A stretch of DNA of 21,909 nucleotides. Origin: Kuafuiihalomonas sp039024635 (GTDB lineage: Bacteria > Myxococcota > Kuafuiibacteriia > Kuafuiibacteriales > Kuafuiibacteriaceae). Positions 1 to 7,939 of the stretch are shown in pieces. The position numbers were made by a program, and so were the translations under genes. The stretch covers positions 1-21,909 of the forward strand of contig JBCCQA010000047.1 of the NCBI GenBank assembly GCA_039024635.1. The letters are read 5' to 3'. The notes under the pieces are model-generated. The model was given only the letters and a program-made list of their open reading frames with translations, searched no databases and was not told the origin of the DNA. Position 1 is the stretch's first letter. The number at the start of each line of letters is the position of its first letter.

Positions 1-110
1 CAGTTGAGTACGGAGCTGGGGTTCGCGACTTTGATGTCGCTCAGGACCTGTCGACAGCGCGACACCCAAGGTTCGCATCACGCAGGACTAGGTCGTCGGC
101 GGAGAGCCCG

Positions 111-1082
111 TCAACGAAGCTTGGCCGGTGTATTGGAGCCCCTAAGACACAGCTCTGCGATGGCACGAACGTGACGATGGTCCGTGCCGCAGCAGCCTCC
201 AAAAACGCGGAGTTCAGGGAGGACCGACATCAGGCCCACGTAGCCTTGGGCGAGCTCCATTGGATCTCCCTCGTCGAGTTCCTCGGAGGCATCCAGCTCG
301 GCGTGGCTGCATCGGGAGGCGTTGGCGCGAACACCTCGAATGCGTCGTTTCCAAGCTGCATCGGGACCAAGGACAGAGACGAAATGGTCAGGATGGGCAC
401 AGTTGATCATGTAGTACGTGGGACTCTGGACTACGTGCTCATCCACCTCTTCTATGGCTTCGCCCAGCGGCTGGCCGGAGGGAAGACGACCATCAGTCTC
501 GACCGTGAAAGAGAGCGCGAGCGGGAGGCCACGGGTGGAACAGGCCCTCGCGATCCCTTTGGCCTCCCCGGAATGGGTCATCGTGACCGCGCTGACCATG
601 TCAACGCCGGCTTCGTCCAGGCTGGCTATCTGCTTGGCATGGTAGGCTTCGGACTGACTCGGCGTCATTCCCGTGCCAGCTACATAACCGTCGCCCCGAG
701 GACCGATCGTACCACTGATCACAAAGGGCTGATCTTTCTCGAACTCATCCCGCAGTTCGAAGAGGAGACGGACAGCGGACCGATTGGCCCGGTCGAGCTC
801 GGCGGCAGAGTACCCCAGCCGTTCGCCCCAATCCTGGCTAGCCCTCCAGGTGGCACTGTCCATCACGAAGCCCCTTGATTGGGCGTGGGCGATTTCGATG
901 TAGGGCCGGTAGTACTGCTTGAGTGCATCCTGTCCCTCTGAGGAGCGCAGGACGTGGAAAGCAGCGAAGAGAGGGAGCTCGAGACCCTGGTGGAAGACCA
1001 GCGTGGTTTCGAGCCCACCGTCGGTGAGCAGACGAGCATCGCCGAGCTGAGGAAGGTCATTTCGGTACTTCTTGGGTGTCAT
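111..1082 (-). CDS. homocysteine S-methyltransferase family protein
   Basis: The 323-residue product looks like a cytosolic Zn-dependent homocysteine S-methyltransferase of the Pfam S-methyl_trans type. This family moves a methyl group from a donor such as S-methylmethionine or betaine to homocysteine to make methionine. Visible support: an N-terminal LLTDGGLETTL strand, a FVISGTIGPRGDGY segment, and the three expected zinc ligands, Cys228 in INCAHP and Cys297/Cys298 in GGCCGT. Length is normal for the family. The ATG at 1082 is chosen because GGGAG lies about 8 nt upstream on the minus strand; the open frame extends 42 codons further up but that part has no homology-like character. It stands alone, with no other methionine genes in view. 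The donor cannot be told from sequence. Confidence 0.9.
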   Translation of the reverse strand: MTPKKYRNDLPQLGDARLLTDGGLETTLVFHQGLELPLFAAFHVLRSSEGQDALKQYYRPYIEIAHAQSRGFVMDSATWRASQDWGERLGYSAAELDRANRSAVRLLFELRDEFEKDQPFVISGTIGPRGDGYVAGTGMTPSQSEAYHAKQIASLDEAGVDMVSAVTMTHSGEAKGIARACSTRGLPLALSFTVETDGRLPSGQPLGEAIEEVDEHVVQSPTYYMINCAHPDHFVSVLGPDAAWKRRIRGVRANASRCSHAELDASEELDEGDPMELAQGYVGLMSVLPELRVFGGCCGTDHRHVRAIAELCLRGSNTPAKLR

Positions 1083-1263
1083 GAATCGCTCCCTGCCTGA
1101 GGGTTCAGAGGCTGACGAAGTTGGCATGCCCAACTCGATTTCAACATTCGGGCCAAGACCGTTTGGGCCGGGAAGTCGCGACTTCAGCGGTGCTTCGTGC
1201 GAAACCACACACGGAAATCTGGGAGGGCCTCAGCGTTCTTCCGAAGGCGTGAAGGCTGATGTC

Positions 1264-1899
1264 TCATCGGACTCGAATGGCAGCATCGATGCTGCCCGAC
1301 CCCGGACACGGAACGGAGACGTCCGCGCCCTGAACGAAGGTGCTGAGCCAGCGAATGGGATAGCGGCCAGGTGGGGTCGAAGGCTCGATTTGGAAGATCA
1401 GTTGGTCTCTGAGCATACCCGCCAAGAAGGTTGGACACTCGATGTCCTGGGCCGAAGTGCGGGCGGTCCAGATCACGAGATCTCCGTCCTGAGCTCTCGA
1501 GAAACAGCCCAGCGCCGTCTCGTTCAACAGGGTGAAGCGCTCATCATCGATCTCCAGGGTCCCCGACTGAACGCCCGTGCCCTCGCAGCTGGAGGGCAAT
1601 AAGGCGAAGACGGGGAGAGCGACCGCCGAACCGGCTTCGCCTTCAACTTCATCGAGGCATAGGGTCGCTTCATCGACTTCGCCTCGGTCTGAGCAGCGAA
1701 GGGGGGATGGTCCCAGGTCAGGTCCCCCGAGGTCGGAGGTGCCGAGGTCTCGGGTACCCAAGTCGTCAGAACCCGCATCGAAGCCACGCCCCGCGTCCGC
1801 ACCCGAATCGGGCTCGGTGATCCCCGCGTCTTCGACGAGAAGCTCGAGATCCTGATAGCATCCCGCGAGACAGCACAGGCTGAGGCAAAGACCTCTCAT
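1264..1899 (-). CDS. small predicted lipoprotein with Asp-Leu-Gly repeat linker
   Basis: This 211-residue protein of unknown function has a short lipoprotein signal (LAGC, modified Cys14). An acidic low-complexity linker follows, with tandem DLG units (DLGTRDLGTSDLGGPDLG), and then a globular part of about 135 residues with several cysteines. The C-terminal part has a beta-rich look (GTLEIDDERFTLLNETALGCF and later IFQIEPSTPPGRYPIRW) that recalls cohesin-like or Ig-like domains, but I do not recognise a family. The ATG at 1899 forms an ATGA overlap with the stop of the upstream gene, so the two are probably translationally coupled. An ATG-like codon 21 nt further up would overlap that gene more and is less likely. 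Confidence 0.75.
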   Translation of the reverse strand: MRGLCLSLCCLAGCYQDLELLVEDAGITEPDSGADAGRGFDAGSDDLGTRDLGTSDLGGPDLGPSPLRCSDRGEVDEATLCLDEVEGEAGSAVALPVFALLPSSCEGTGVQSGTLEIDDERFTLLNETALGCFSRAQDGDLVIWTARTSAQDIECPTFLAGMLRDQLIFQIEPSTPPGRYPIRWLSTFVQGADVSVPCPGSGSIDAAIRVR

Positions 1900-2729
1900 G
1901 GCCGTGGCCTGACCCCCCATACTACGCGGATGCCCAAGCGCAGACGAAGCGGTCCTAGGGTGAGCTCATCTGTCCCAAGGAGTGTGCGGGGGGTAGGAAG
2001 AGGCGTCGCCACGCCGAGGGCGCCGCCCCATGCCCACGAACCCCGTTGACGCATGAGGGCCAGCTGAAGCTCGGGCTCAGCGAGCACCACCCATTCGCTG
2101 CGTCCGACGGCCGCCTCGTCGCGAGCCTCGGCCTCCAGATTCTCGAAGCGAAGGCCCAAATGGAGACCGGGGACGAAAGTCCAGGCCTTGCCGAGCGGGA
2201 AGGGGCGAACGAGCCCGATCCGTGGTCCTAAGCCCAAGTAGCGGAGCTGGGCCGCATCGACACCGACCCGACCGAGCTCGAGATCGAACCCGGGCCGCAG
2301 CACGAATCCGCCCCAAGGAAGCCCGAGCCAGAGATGGAGGCCGCCTGCACCGAGAAGAGGCCCGCTCGACGTCGTCGAAGCGCGGGCATCGAACCCGACC
2401 TGCACTGAGCTTGGGGGCGTGAAGGGCTCAATGGGCTCTGGCTCCGCGACGACGGTCGAGGAGGAAGGCGGGCCAGCTTGGGCCAGCTGACCGACCACCA
2501 GCGCCAGCGCCTTCTCCGAAGCGGCGGCGCCCATCCGCTTGGTCCTGCGACCTTCCGGCCACAGAACGGAGACCAAGATGACGTCCTCGCTGCAGTCCAG
2601 CTCATAGGCCTCAGGTCTACGCGCCAGAACCTCCAGCTCTAGGGCAATGCGACGCTCCAGAACCGCTGCGTCCAGCCCAATACACGGAGCGCCCGCAAGC
2701 AGGCTCCCGAAGAGGAGGAGGGCCCCCAT
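1896..2729 (-). CDS. exported beta-barrel-like protein of the sigma/FecR island
   Basis: This 277-residue protein has a hydrophobic N-terminus (GALLLFGSLLAGAPC) consistent with export, although no Lys/Arg precedes it. Residues about 20-85 form a small soluble part. A Ser/Pro/Glu linker near residues 88-108 leads into about 165 residues of alternating hydrophobic strands rich in Gly, Leu and aromatic residues (for example LHLWLGLPWGGFVLRPGFDLELG and FVPGLHLGLRFE). It ends in short strands, as outer-membrane barrels often do. No specific family is recognised. It is divergent from the sigma factor gene and overlaps the following lipoprotein gene by ATGA. No alternative ATG, GTG or TTG exists between this start and the upstream in-frame stop, so the start is fairly firm if the frame is translated. 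Confidence 0.7.
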   Translation of the reverse strand: MGALLLFGSLLAGAPCIGLDAAVLERRIALELEVLARRPEAYELDCSEDVILVSVLWPEGRRTKRMGAAASEKALALVVGQLAQAGPPSSSTVVAEPEPIEPFTPPSSVQVGFDARASTTSSGPLLGAGGLHLWLGLPWGGFVLRPGFDLELGRVGVDAAQLRYLGLGPRIGLVRPFPLGKAWTFVPGLHLGLRFENLEAEARDEAAVGRSEWVVLAEPELQLALMRQRGSWAWGGALGVATPLPTPRTLLGTDELTLGPLRLRLGIRVVWGVRPRP

Positions 2730-2869
2730 GCATCTGAGTGTGCCGAGCCTGCGCCGGAGGCTCGAATGTTTTCGAGGAACATGGGGGTTACGCTAGGCCC
2801 CAACGCCTGCTCGAAGGCCCCGGTGAAGTATTGTGAGCCTTTGGATGGCTTTGGTCCCACTAGGAGACG
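2730..2869. promoter_or_regulatory. divergent intergenic region of the sigma/FecR island
   Basis: These 140 bp separate the minus-strand barrel gene from the plus-strand sigma factor gene, so both promoters should lie here. An AAC-containing stretch (GAGGAACATGGGGG) near 2774-2787 is the only piece resembling an ECF -35 element, and I see no convincing matching -10 element. The ribosome binding site of the sigma gene (AGGAG at 2862-2866) lies at the right end. Confidence 0.4.
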
Positions 2870-3388
2870 GTGCGAGCAGATCCAACATCCGAGCTCTCCG
2901 ACGGAGTTCTGGTGTCGAGGGCCCGGGAGGGAAACCGTGTAGCCTTCGAGCAGCTTTATCGCCGCCATGCGCGACGTATCGCCGGTCTGGTCTACCGCCT
3001 CTTGGCTTCCGATAACGAACTCGACGAGCTCGTCCAAGAGACATTCCTCGCTGCCTACGAGGGTCTCGACAGGCTTCGAGAACCCGAACGCTTCGGTAGC
3101 TGGCTCCGGAGCATCGCCGTGCACAACGTCCGGCAAAAGATTGCACGTCGTCGTCGATGGCGGAACGTGCTCGAGCGCTTGACGGTGCCGACCACGGTCG
3201 AGCCAGGTCTAGGGGAAGCAGCTCAGTCGCTCGCTCAGCTTCCCCCTGAGCTTCGTATGCCCTTCGTCCTTCACAAGCTGGACGGCTACACGGTCGAAGA
3301 GACGGCATCGCTCTGCCGTATCTCAAAGGCGACGGCAAAACGGCGGTGCGCTGAGGCGAGCAAGCGACTGGCAAGGAGGATGTCATGA
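2870..3388 (+). CDS. RNA polymerase sigma factor, ECF-type (sigma-70 family)
   Basis: The 172-residue protein has the two-domain plan of an extracytoplasmic-function sigma factor. Region 2 spans about residues 24-95 (FEQLYRRHARRIAGLVYRLL, then DELVQETFLAAYEGLDRLRE and FGSWLRSIAVH). Region 4 spans about 118-168 (LPPELRMPFVLHKLDGYTVE and a helix-turn-helix ending SKATAKRRCAEASKRL). It should direct RNA polymerase to a small regulon when released from its anti-sigma partner. The start is GTG at 2870, preceded by AGGAG with about 3 nt spacing; the next Met is far inside region 2-4. The last codons overlap the next gene by ATGA, which joins it to the FecR-like gene and supports a sigma/anti-sigma pair. 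The subgroup is not assigned. Confidence 0.93.
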   Translation: MRADPTSELSDGVLVSRAREGNRVAFEQLYRRHARRIAGLVYRLLASDNELDELVQETFLAAYEGLDRLREPERFGSWLRSIAVHNVRQKIARRRRWRNVLERLTVPTTVEPGLGEAAQSLAQLPPELRMPFVLHKLDGYTVEETASLCRISKATAKRRCAEASKRLARRMS

Positions 3389-4500
3389 CAGAGCTGGACA
3401 CGGATGAGCTGCGCCGTGAGCTCGCGCCGCCATGGTCTGACCTTCGAGAGCAGCGTGTCTTGACCGGCCTTCGCAAGCGCATGGAGGCTTCGGGTCCGAA
3501 GGAAGCTCCCCCGCAACGGACCTCACGCCGGCCGGTCGCCTTGTCGGCTGCCTTGGTGGCGGCGGGCTTGGCCGCGCTATGGTGGGTCTATCCCAGAGTA
3601 ACCATCGACCCTCATCGCCTGCGGCTCAGCGCAGCTGCGGTAGCCATGGTCGACGAGACCGCCAACGTCGTCGTGCTGGAGCGCGATGAGAACTTGGTCG
3701 TGTTGGCCCAGCAAGGTGGCCAAGTTCGATACGAGGTCGACCCCAGTCGAGGCGAGACGGTCGTCGTTCGGGCCTCGGGGGTGGAAATTAGGGTCCTGGG
3801 CACGATCTTTTCGGTAGCGGACGATCGCTGGGTCGAAGTCTCCGTCGAGAGAGGCCGAGTCTTGGTCGACCAAGGGGGAGAGCGCGCTATCTTGACTTCG
3901 GGGGAACGGGCTCGCTTCGCACCCGTCGAACGATCCCTGCCCGAGCTGGATCGGGAGGAAAGTCTGGCTTCGCCGCCAGGTTTGGAGGCCGAGGACGGCC
4001 TACGAGACCCGCTCCCGTCGCAGGAAACAAGCCCGACGCCGAGCAATAGGAGAGCGCGCCACCACACGCCCATCGAGGCACCTCCGGTTTCGGCCTCGAC
4101 CTTGCAAAAGCCCGAAGCCTCGCCCACGGAGGCGCTACCCAGGATCGACGCTTTTCAAAGCCTGGTCGATGAGGCCGAACGTCTTCGCATGGATGGCGAC
4201 CTGGACGGAGCTGCCGACCGTTATGCGCAAGCACTCAGAAAACAGTCCAATCAAGAGGCCCATTCCTTCGTCTTATTCTCGCTTGGTGTCGTCGAAGAGG
4301 CTCGTCACAACTTCGCGGCCGCGGCCCGTCGCTTTCGCGCCGCGCGAAACAACGAGGGGACGAACTTCGTAGAAGAAGCACTGGCTGCCGAGGCCCGCAA
4401 CTGGGCCAAGGCTGAACGACACGAAGAAGCCCTGGCAGCGTCCAAGCTCTATCGTGAGCTCTATCCCAACGGCGCCTACCTCGACGCTTTACCGTTCTAG
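3385..4500 (+). CDS. FecR-domain anti-sigma-like protein with TPR tail
   Basis: The 371-residue protein has a cytoplasmic N-terminus of about 50 residues, one membrane helix (about 51-70, VALSAALVAAGLAALWWVYP) and a periplasmic FecR domain (about 95-185). The FecR signature is clear in VRASGVEIRVLGTIFSVADD followed by VSVERGRVLVD and LTSGERA. A Pro/Ser/Glu-rich linker (about 185-250) leads to TPR-like helices (about 255-371, with DGDLDGAADRYAQAL). Proteins of this build hold an ECF sigma factor at the membrane until an envelope signal arrives. Here the TPR part could bind an envelope partner. Its start overlaps the sigma gene stop (ATGA). That it is the anti-sigma for this sigma factor is inferred from position and family. 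Confidence 0.88.
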   Translation: MTELDTDELRRELAPPWSDLREQRVLTGLRKRMEASGPKEAPPQRTSRRPVALSAALVAAGLAALWWVYPRVTIDPHRLRLSAAAVAMVDETANVVVLERDENLVVLAQQGGQVRYEVDPSRGETVVVRASGVEIRVLGTIFSVADDRWVEVSVERGRVLVDQGGERAILTSGERARFAPVERSLPELDREESLASPPGLEAEDGLRDPLPSQETSPTPSNRRARHHTPIEAPPVSASTLQKPEASPTEALPRIDAFQSLVDEAERLRMDGDLDGAADRYAQALRKQSNQEAHSFVLFSLGVVEEARHNFAAAARRFRAARNNEGTNFVEEALAAEARNWAKAERHEEALAASKLYRELYPNGAYLDALPF

Positions 4501-4546
4501 GCAGATTTTCCTGAGCCTCCCGATGGCGCTTCGCGCACCTACGGGC

Positions 4547-6817
4547 ATGTCATCGAAAATGAGTGCACCTCTCGTCGTCGTGTTCTTCTTCTTCGCCTGC
4601 GAGGAAGGCGGAGTGGACCTCGAACCTCGTGCCGATGCCGGTCGACAGGAACCAGACCTCGGAACGCGCCCCGACATGGGCACTCCCTCGGATGCCGGGA
4701 CCGAGCCAGATGGAGGTACGCCCCTCCCCTTGGACCCCTACTGCGACGACGGAAACCCGTGCACACGGGACCGTATCCTGGGTGATGGCTGTCGAAACGA
4801 CCCCCTTCCGGACGGCGCCATCTGTGAAGACCAAGACTACTGCACCCTCGGCGATAGCTGCCAGGCGGGGGTCTGCGCCTCAGGCACGCAGTCCTACGGT
4901 CCCATGGCGGCTATGGGCCAGTCACACAGCTTTGGCACACTGTATGGTTCCGTGATGGCCGTCGATGAAGGACGGTTCATATTCGTGGACTCGCCCAACC
5001 AGGGAAGTCGTCTCGAGGTCGTCCACATCGACGGCCAAGTCGAGCCCAGGAGCCATTATGTCGACCCGGACTTGAGTCTGTTTTCGAACGAGCGCTTGGC
5101 CTGGACTGCGCTGGGCTTGGGCTATGTGGCGTGGATCGAAGACCGCTTCTTCGATCGAGACATCGTGATCGCGCGACTGGATGACGACGATCAGGTCGTG
5201 GAAGAATCCAGACTCGAGCTGCCGGAGGGAACGCCGAGCGTCCGCAGCCTGGTTCGTGCCGAAGACAGAATCTACCTGTGTGCCAACGACTTCTTCGCGG
5301 GCGCGGGGCTGCTGCGCCTCGACTGGACGCCCGGAAAACCTCCTCGATTCGCGGGTTCTCTCGCCCTGGGTGAACGGTCCTGCGGCGAGATGGCCACCAG
5401 CTCAGATGGTGCAAGGCTCTACTTCGACACATCGAGTGGAGCCCGGTGGATGGAACTCGCCCAGGAACCACCGGTAGTCCAGCCCCCTCTCGGGGGCGTC
5501 GCAACGCCCCACGTCCTCGGGGAACGTCTGTATCTCCACGGCAGAGATGAAATCAGAGTCCTAAATGAAGAAAGCCGGGCCCTCATCATGACCATTCCCG
5601 GGCGCTACGACGGTATTTCTGTGAGTCCACTGGGGATCTGGACCGAATCGACGGTGAACGCCAACGGAGGAACGGAAAGCCGAGTCGGGTTCATCGACCC
5701 AGCTGTCGGACCGGAACCCATCGATGAAGTTACCATTCAGTTCATCCAGCTCAACGCCTTGTCGGATCCGATACGCCTGACGAGTGACGGCCGCCGGCTT
5801 GTCCATAGCTTCACCAAACGGGTCTTCGAGCTCGATGGCGATCGCATCAAAGAGCTAAGTCATCCCCGCCTTGGAAGTCCGCCTCAGATTCTAGGTCGAG
5901 GTGGCGAGATCGTGGCCTGGAGTCGCTTTACAAGCCACCTCATCGATCTCTCGGATCCTCTCCGTCCGCGTTTCAGCGTCGGCGGTCCCCACGGACTAGA
6001 TCCGGCTGCGACCCTCACCGACCCGCCGGGGAGCTTGTGGTCCGACCTGAACCCTCCGGGGATCATCGAGCCCAACCTCATCCGGCTTCGAAGCGATGCG
6101 CGACGCATCATGCGTCGCAGTATGACCGCATCTGGTCCTACGGAAGAGGACGGTTTCGAGCTCCAGGCAGGGGACGGACTCGCCGGGATGTGGGGAGACT
6201 CGATCTATCGGATCGAGCCGCAGGGAGCTGGCAGACTGGAAGCAACTCTGCGTCGGCTAAGAGTTCCATTGAATGGTCCACCTCTTTCCTTGGACAGTTG
6301 GGCCTTGATCCCCTCCGAGGGAATCAACCTGGGACTCGTGAAGCCGTCCTTGGCCATCGACGTCGACCCGGTCGCCCGTCGAGCAGTGGTAGCGCTTGGC
6401 ATCATCAGGAGTCTGGAGGATCAGGAGGGATTCCTCTTCGACGTCGACCTTCAGACGGGGACGATCCGAGAGATTGCTCGACTGAACGAAGCACCGAGAG
6501 CTCTTCGCGTCGTAGGCGACCGTGTTGCCTACGTGGCGGGGTTGGACATCGTTTTCTTCGAACTAGATCAAGGCGAAGTGTCCCGAGTCGACGGCTTCGA
6601 GCGCTTCATTGAGCACGCATTGGGCTTCGACGGTGAACGGCTCTACGTCTCTGAGTACCGCCGCATACTCGCCTTGCCTTGGGCGGCCACGAGCAGTTCG
6701 GGTGCGAGCCGCATCCAACTCGACGCGGTCCCGACCTCGCTGAGCTTCACCGCCCAATACGGCGCGGCGGCGACCGCCAATTCCATCACTACCCTTCTTC
6801 CCGCTTGCGAACCCTGA
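4547..6817 (+). CDS. large predicted lipoprotein, Cys-rich N-terminus and propeller-like body
   Basis: About 756 residues if translated from ATG 4547; ATG 4523 and 4559 are also possible and none has a good ribosome binding site. A hydrophobic signal (APLVVVFFFFAC) ends in a lipobox-like Cys18. An acidic linker with DAG/DMG/PDGG units follows. Then comes a Cys-rich module of about 55 residues of the DDGNPCTRD...GVCASG type seen in many myxobacterial surface proteins. The remaining 600 or so residues are repeated beta-strand segments (such as RIYLCANDFF, RLYFDTSSGARWME, RVAYVAGLDIVFFELD) that suggest a WD40/NHL-like propeller. No enzyme motif is seen. It begins about 46 bp after the FecR-like gene and is probably in the same transcript, making it a candidate target or sensor of that system. 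Confidence 0.82.
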   Translation: MSSKMSAPLVVVFFFFACEEGGVDLEPRADAGRQEPDLGTRPDMGTPSDAGTEPDGGTPLPLDPYCDDGNPCTRDRILGDGCRNDPLPDGAICEDQDYCTLGDSCQAGVCASGTQSYGPMAAMGQSHSFGTLYGSVMAVDEGRFIFVDSPNQGSRLEVVHIDGQVEPRSHYVDPDLSLFSNERLAWTALGLGYVAWIEDRFFDRDIVIARLDDDDQVVEESRLELPEGTPSVRSLVRAEDRIYLCANDFFAGAGLLRLDWTPGKPPRFAGSLALGERSCGEMATSSDGARLYFDTSSGARWMELAQEPPVVQPPLGGVATPHVLGERLYLHGRDEIRVLNEESRALIMTIPGRYDGISVSPLGIWTESTVNANGGTESRVGFIDPAVGPEPIDEVTIQFIQLNALSDPIRLTSDGRRLVHSFTKRVFELDGDRIKELSHPRLGSPPQILGRGGEIVAWSRFTSHLIDLSDPLRPRFSVGGPHGLDPAATLTDPPGSLWSDLNPPGIIEPNLIRLRSDARRIMRRSMTASGPTEEDGFELQAGDGLAGMWGDSIYRIEPQGAGRLEATLRRLRVPLNGPPLSLDSWALIPSEGINLGLVKPSLAIDVDPVARRAVVALGIIRSLEDQEGFLFDVDLQTGTIREIARLNEAPRALRVVGDRVAYVAGLDIVFFELDQGEVSRVDGFERFIEHALGFDGERLYVSEYRRILALPWAATSSSGASRIQLDAVPTSLSFTAQYGAAATANSITTLLPACEP

Positions 6818-6945
6818 CCCGAACGGGCCCAAGCTCTCCCGACCACGCGAAGCCTCGTCGTACGTGGGTGACAACCCTCATCGGAAGCTGAAGAGGTTCA
6901 GGCTTTCAGGCCAAGCTCTAGCTCTACCCAGTAGCTCTCAGGGGT

Positions 6946-7761
6946 ATGAGGAAGCTAATCATGGCGCTCGCAGTCGGACTGAGCTCTGCCTGCGGGGATG
7001 ACCCGGCGAGCAACGATGCTGGAAGCACCGACATGGGCAGCCCGGGCGAAGTCTTCGAGGGGCCCTTCGACCTAGCCCAGGACGTCGAAGTCATCGACTT
7101 TGGAGACGTCCAAGCCCAAACGGATAGCGAGGCTAGGATCGTGTCTTTGCGCAACGTCGGAGGCGAAGACATCATCGATCTTCAAGCGATGGAGGGCGTG
7201 GGATTCCTGCGAGGAACCTTCTCCTTTTCCCTGGCCGCCAACAGCCTGGCTCCTGGTGCCTCCACCGAGCTGCGGGTTGTGTTCTCTCCCGCGGAACTAG
7301 GACCGGCGAGCTCCATGATCCTGCTGTTGGCGTCGGACGGTCAAACGATGCGTTCCTATGGTGTCGACCTGGAAGGGGTCGGCATCCCGTCCGAAGTGGT
7401 AGTTACGACCGGTTCTCTGAACTTCGACATGATCCAGGTTGGACTCGACGGCACGCGCTCTTTCGGACTTCGAAACGATGGTTCGGTATCACGAACCGTG
7501 GAGTTCTCATTCAGTGCGAACGTCAGCATGTGCGCCGGCGACGCCAATCTGTTCTGCCTTGTCCCACCCAACGACGAGTTTCGCGAAACCGCCAGGCTGG
7601 AGCTTACGTCCGGCGCCGCCCAGAGTTTCGAGGTCCGTTTTCTGCCTCCGGCCAGCGGTAGCTTCAGCGCATCCATCGGCTACGAATGCCTGGACTTCGG
7701 CTGCGGCGGTGAAATCGCTTTGCAGGGTTCTGGGCAAGAGATCGGCATTCCCGGGGGATGA
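6946..7761 (+). CDS. choice-of-anchor-D-like (ASH/HYDIN-type) lipoprotein
   Basis: The 271-residue protein has a lipoprotein signal (RKLIMALAVGLSSAC, Cys16) and a short DAG/DMG linker. Two Ig-like repeats follow. The first (about 48-145) contains IDFGDVQAQTDSEARIVSLRN and LAPGASTELRVVFSPAELG. The second (about 147-265) contains LNFDMIQVGLDGTRSFGLRN, SFEVRFLPPASGSFSASI and ALQGSG. The pattern of FG-V...GxxxxxxxLxN and FxPxxxGxxxAxLxLxGxG matches ASH/choice-of-anchor-D domains, which act as adhesive or structural modules. The ATG at 6946 gives a normal basic n-region; the ATG at 6961 has a better-spaced AGGAAG upstream but would drop the basic residues. It lies 128 bp after the large lipoprotein gene, so co-transcription is possible but not certain. 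Confidence 0.82.
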   Translation: MRKLIMALAVGLSSACGDDPASNDAGSTDMGSPGEVFEGPFDLAQDVEVIDFGDVQAQTDSEARIVSLRNVGGEDIIDLQAMEGVGFLRGTFSFSLAANSLAPGASTELRVVFSPAELGPASSMILLLASDGQTMRSYGVDLEGVGIPSEVVVTTGSLNFDMIQVGLDGTRSFGLRNDGSVSRTVEFSFSANVSMCAGDANLFCLVPPNDEFRETARLELTSGAAQSFEVRFLPPASGSFSASIGYECLDFGCGGEIALQGSGQEIGIPGG

Positions 7762-7787
7762 GCCTGGTCCTTGTCAACCGAGTCAGG

Positions 7788-7930
7788 TGTAGACAGGTAG
7801 AATGGCCTTTTCGAGAGGCTCGACATCTTTGTCGATGACGCCGTAGTGAACGAGGACCTTCTCCGTGTAGCTCGAAAATGAAGAGTACCCTGAGGTCGGA
7901 ACGCTCGCGACCAAGGGCGTCCATCAGCTC
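7788..7930 (-). pseudogene. possible C-terminal remnant of an unidentified gene
   Basis: In the gap after the serpin gene, one minus-strand frame reads about 45 codons without a start. It holds protein-like text (TSGYSSFSSYTEKVLVHYG, then VIDKDVEPLEKAILPVYT) and then a stop near 7788. An in-frame TGA sits just upstream at about 7932-7934. The composition looks like the last part of a real protein and not a random frame. I cannot name the family, and the piece may be chance. Confidence 0.3.
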
Positions 7931-7939
7931 TGGACCCGA

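Noticed and set aside
1..110. A partial gene at the left edge
   Set aside because: Several frames are open but none has recognisable protein text over such a short length.
510..530. Short GAGCGCGAGCGGGAG purine repeat giving an RERERERE string in one frame
   Set aside because: It is ordinary coding sequence of the homocysteine methyltransferase-like gene read from the other strand.
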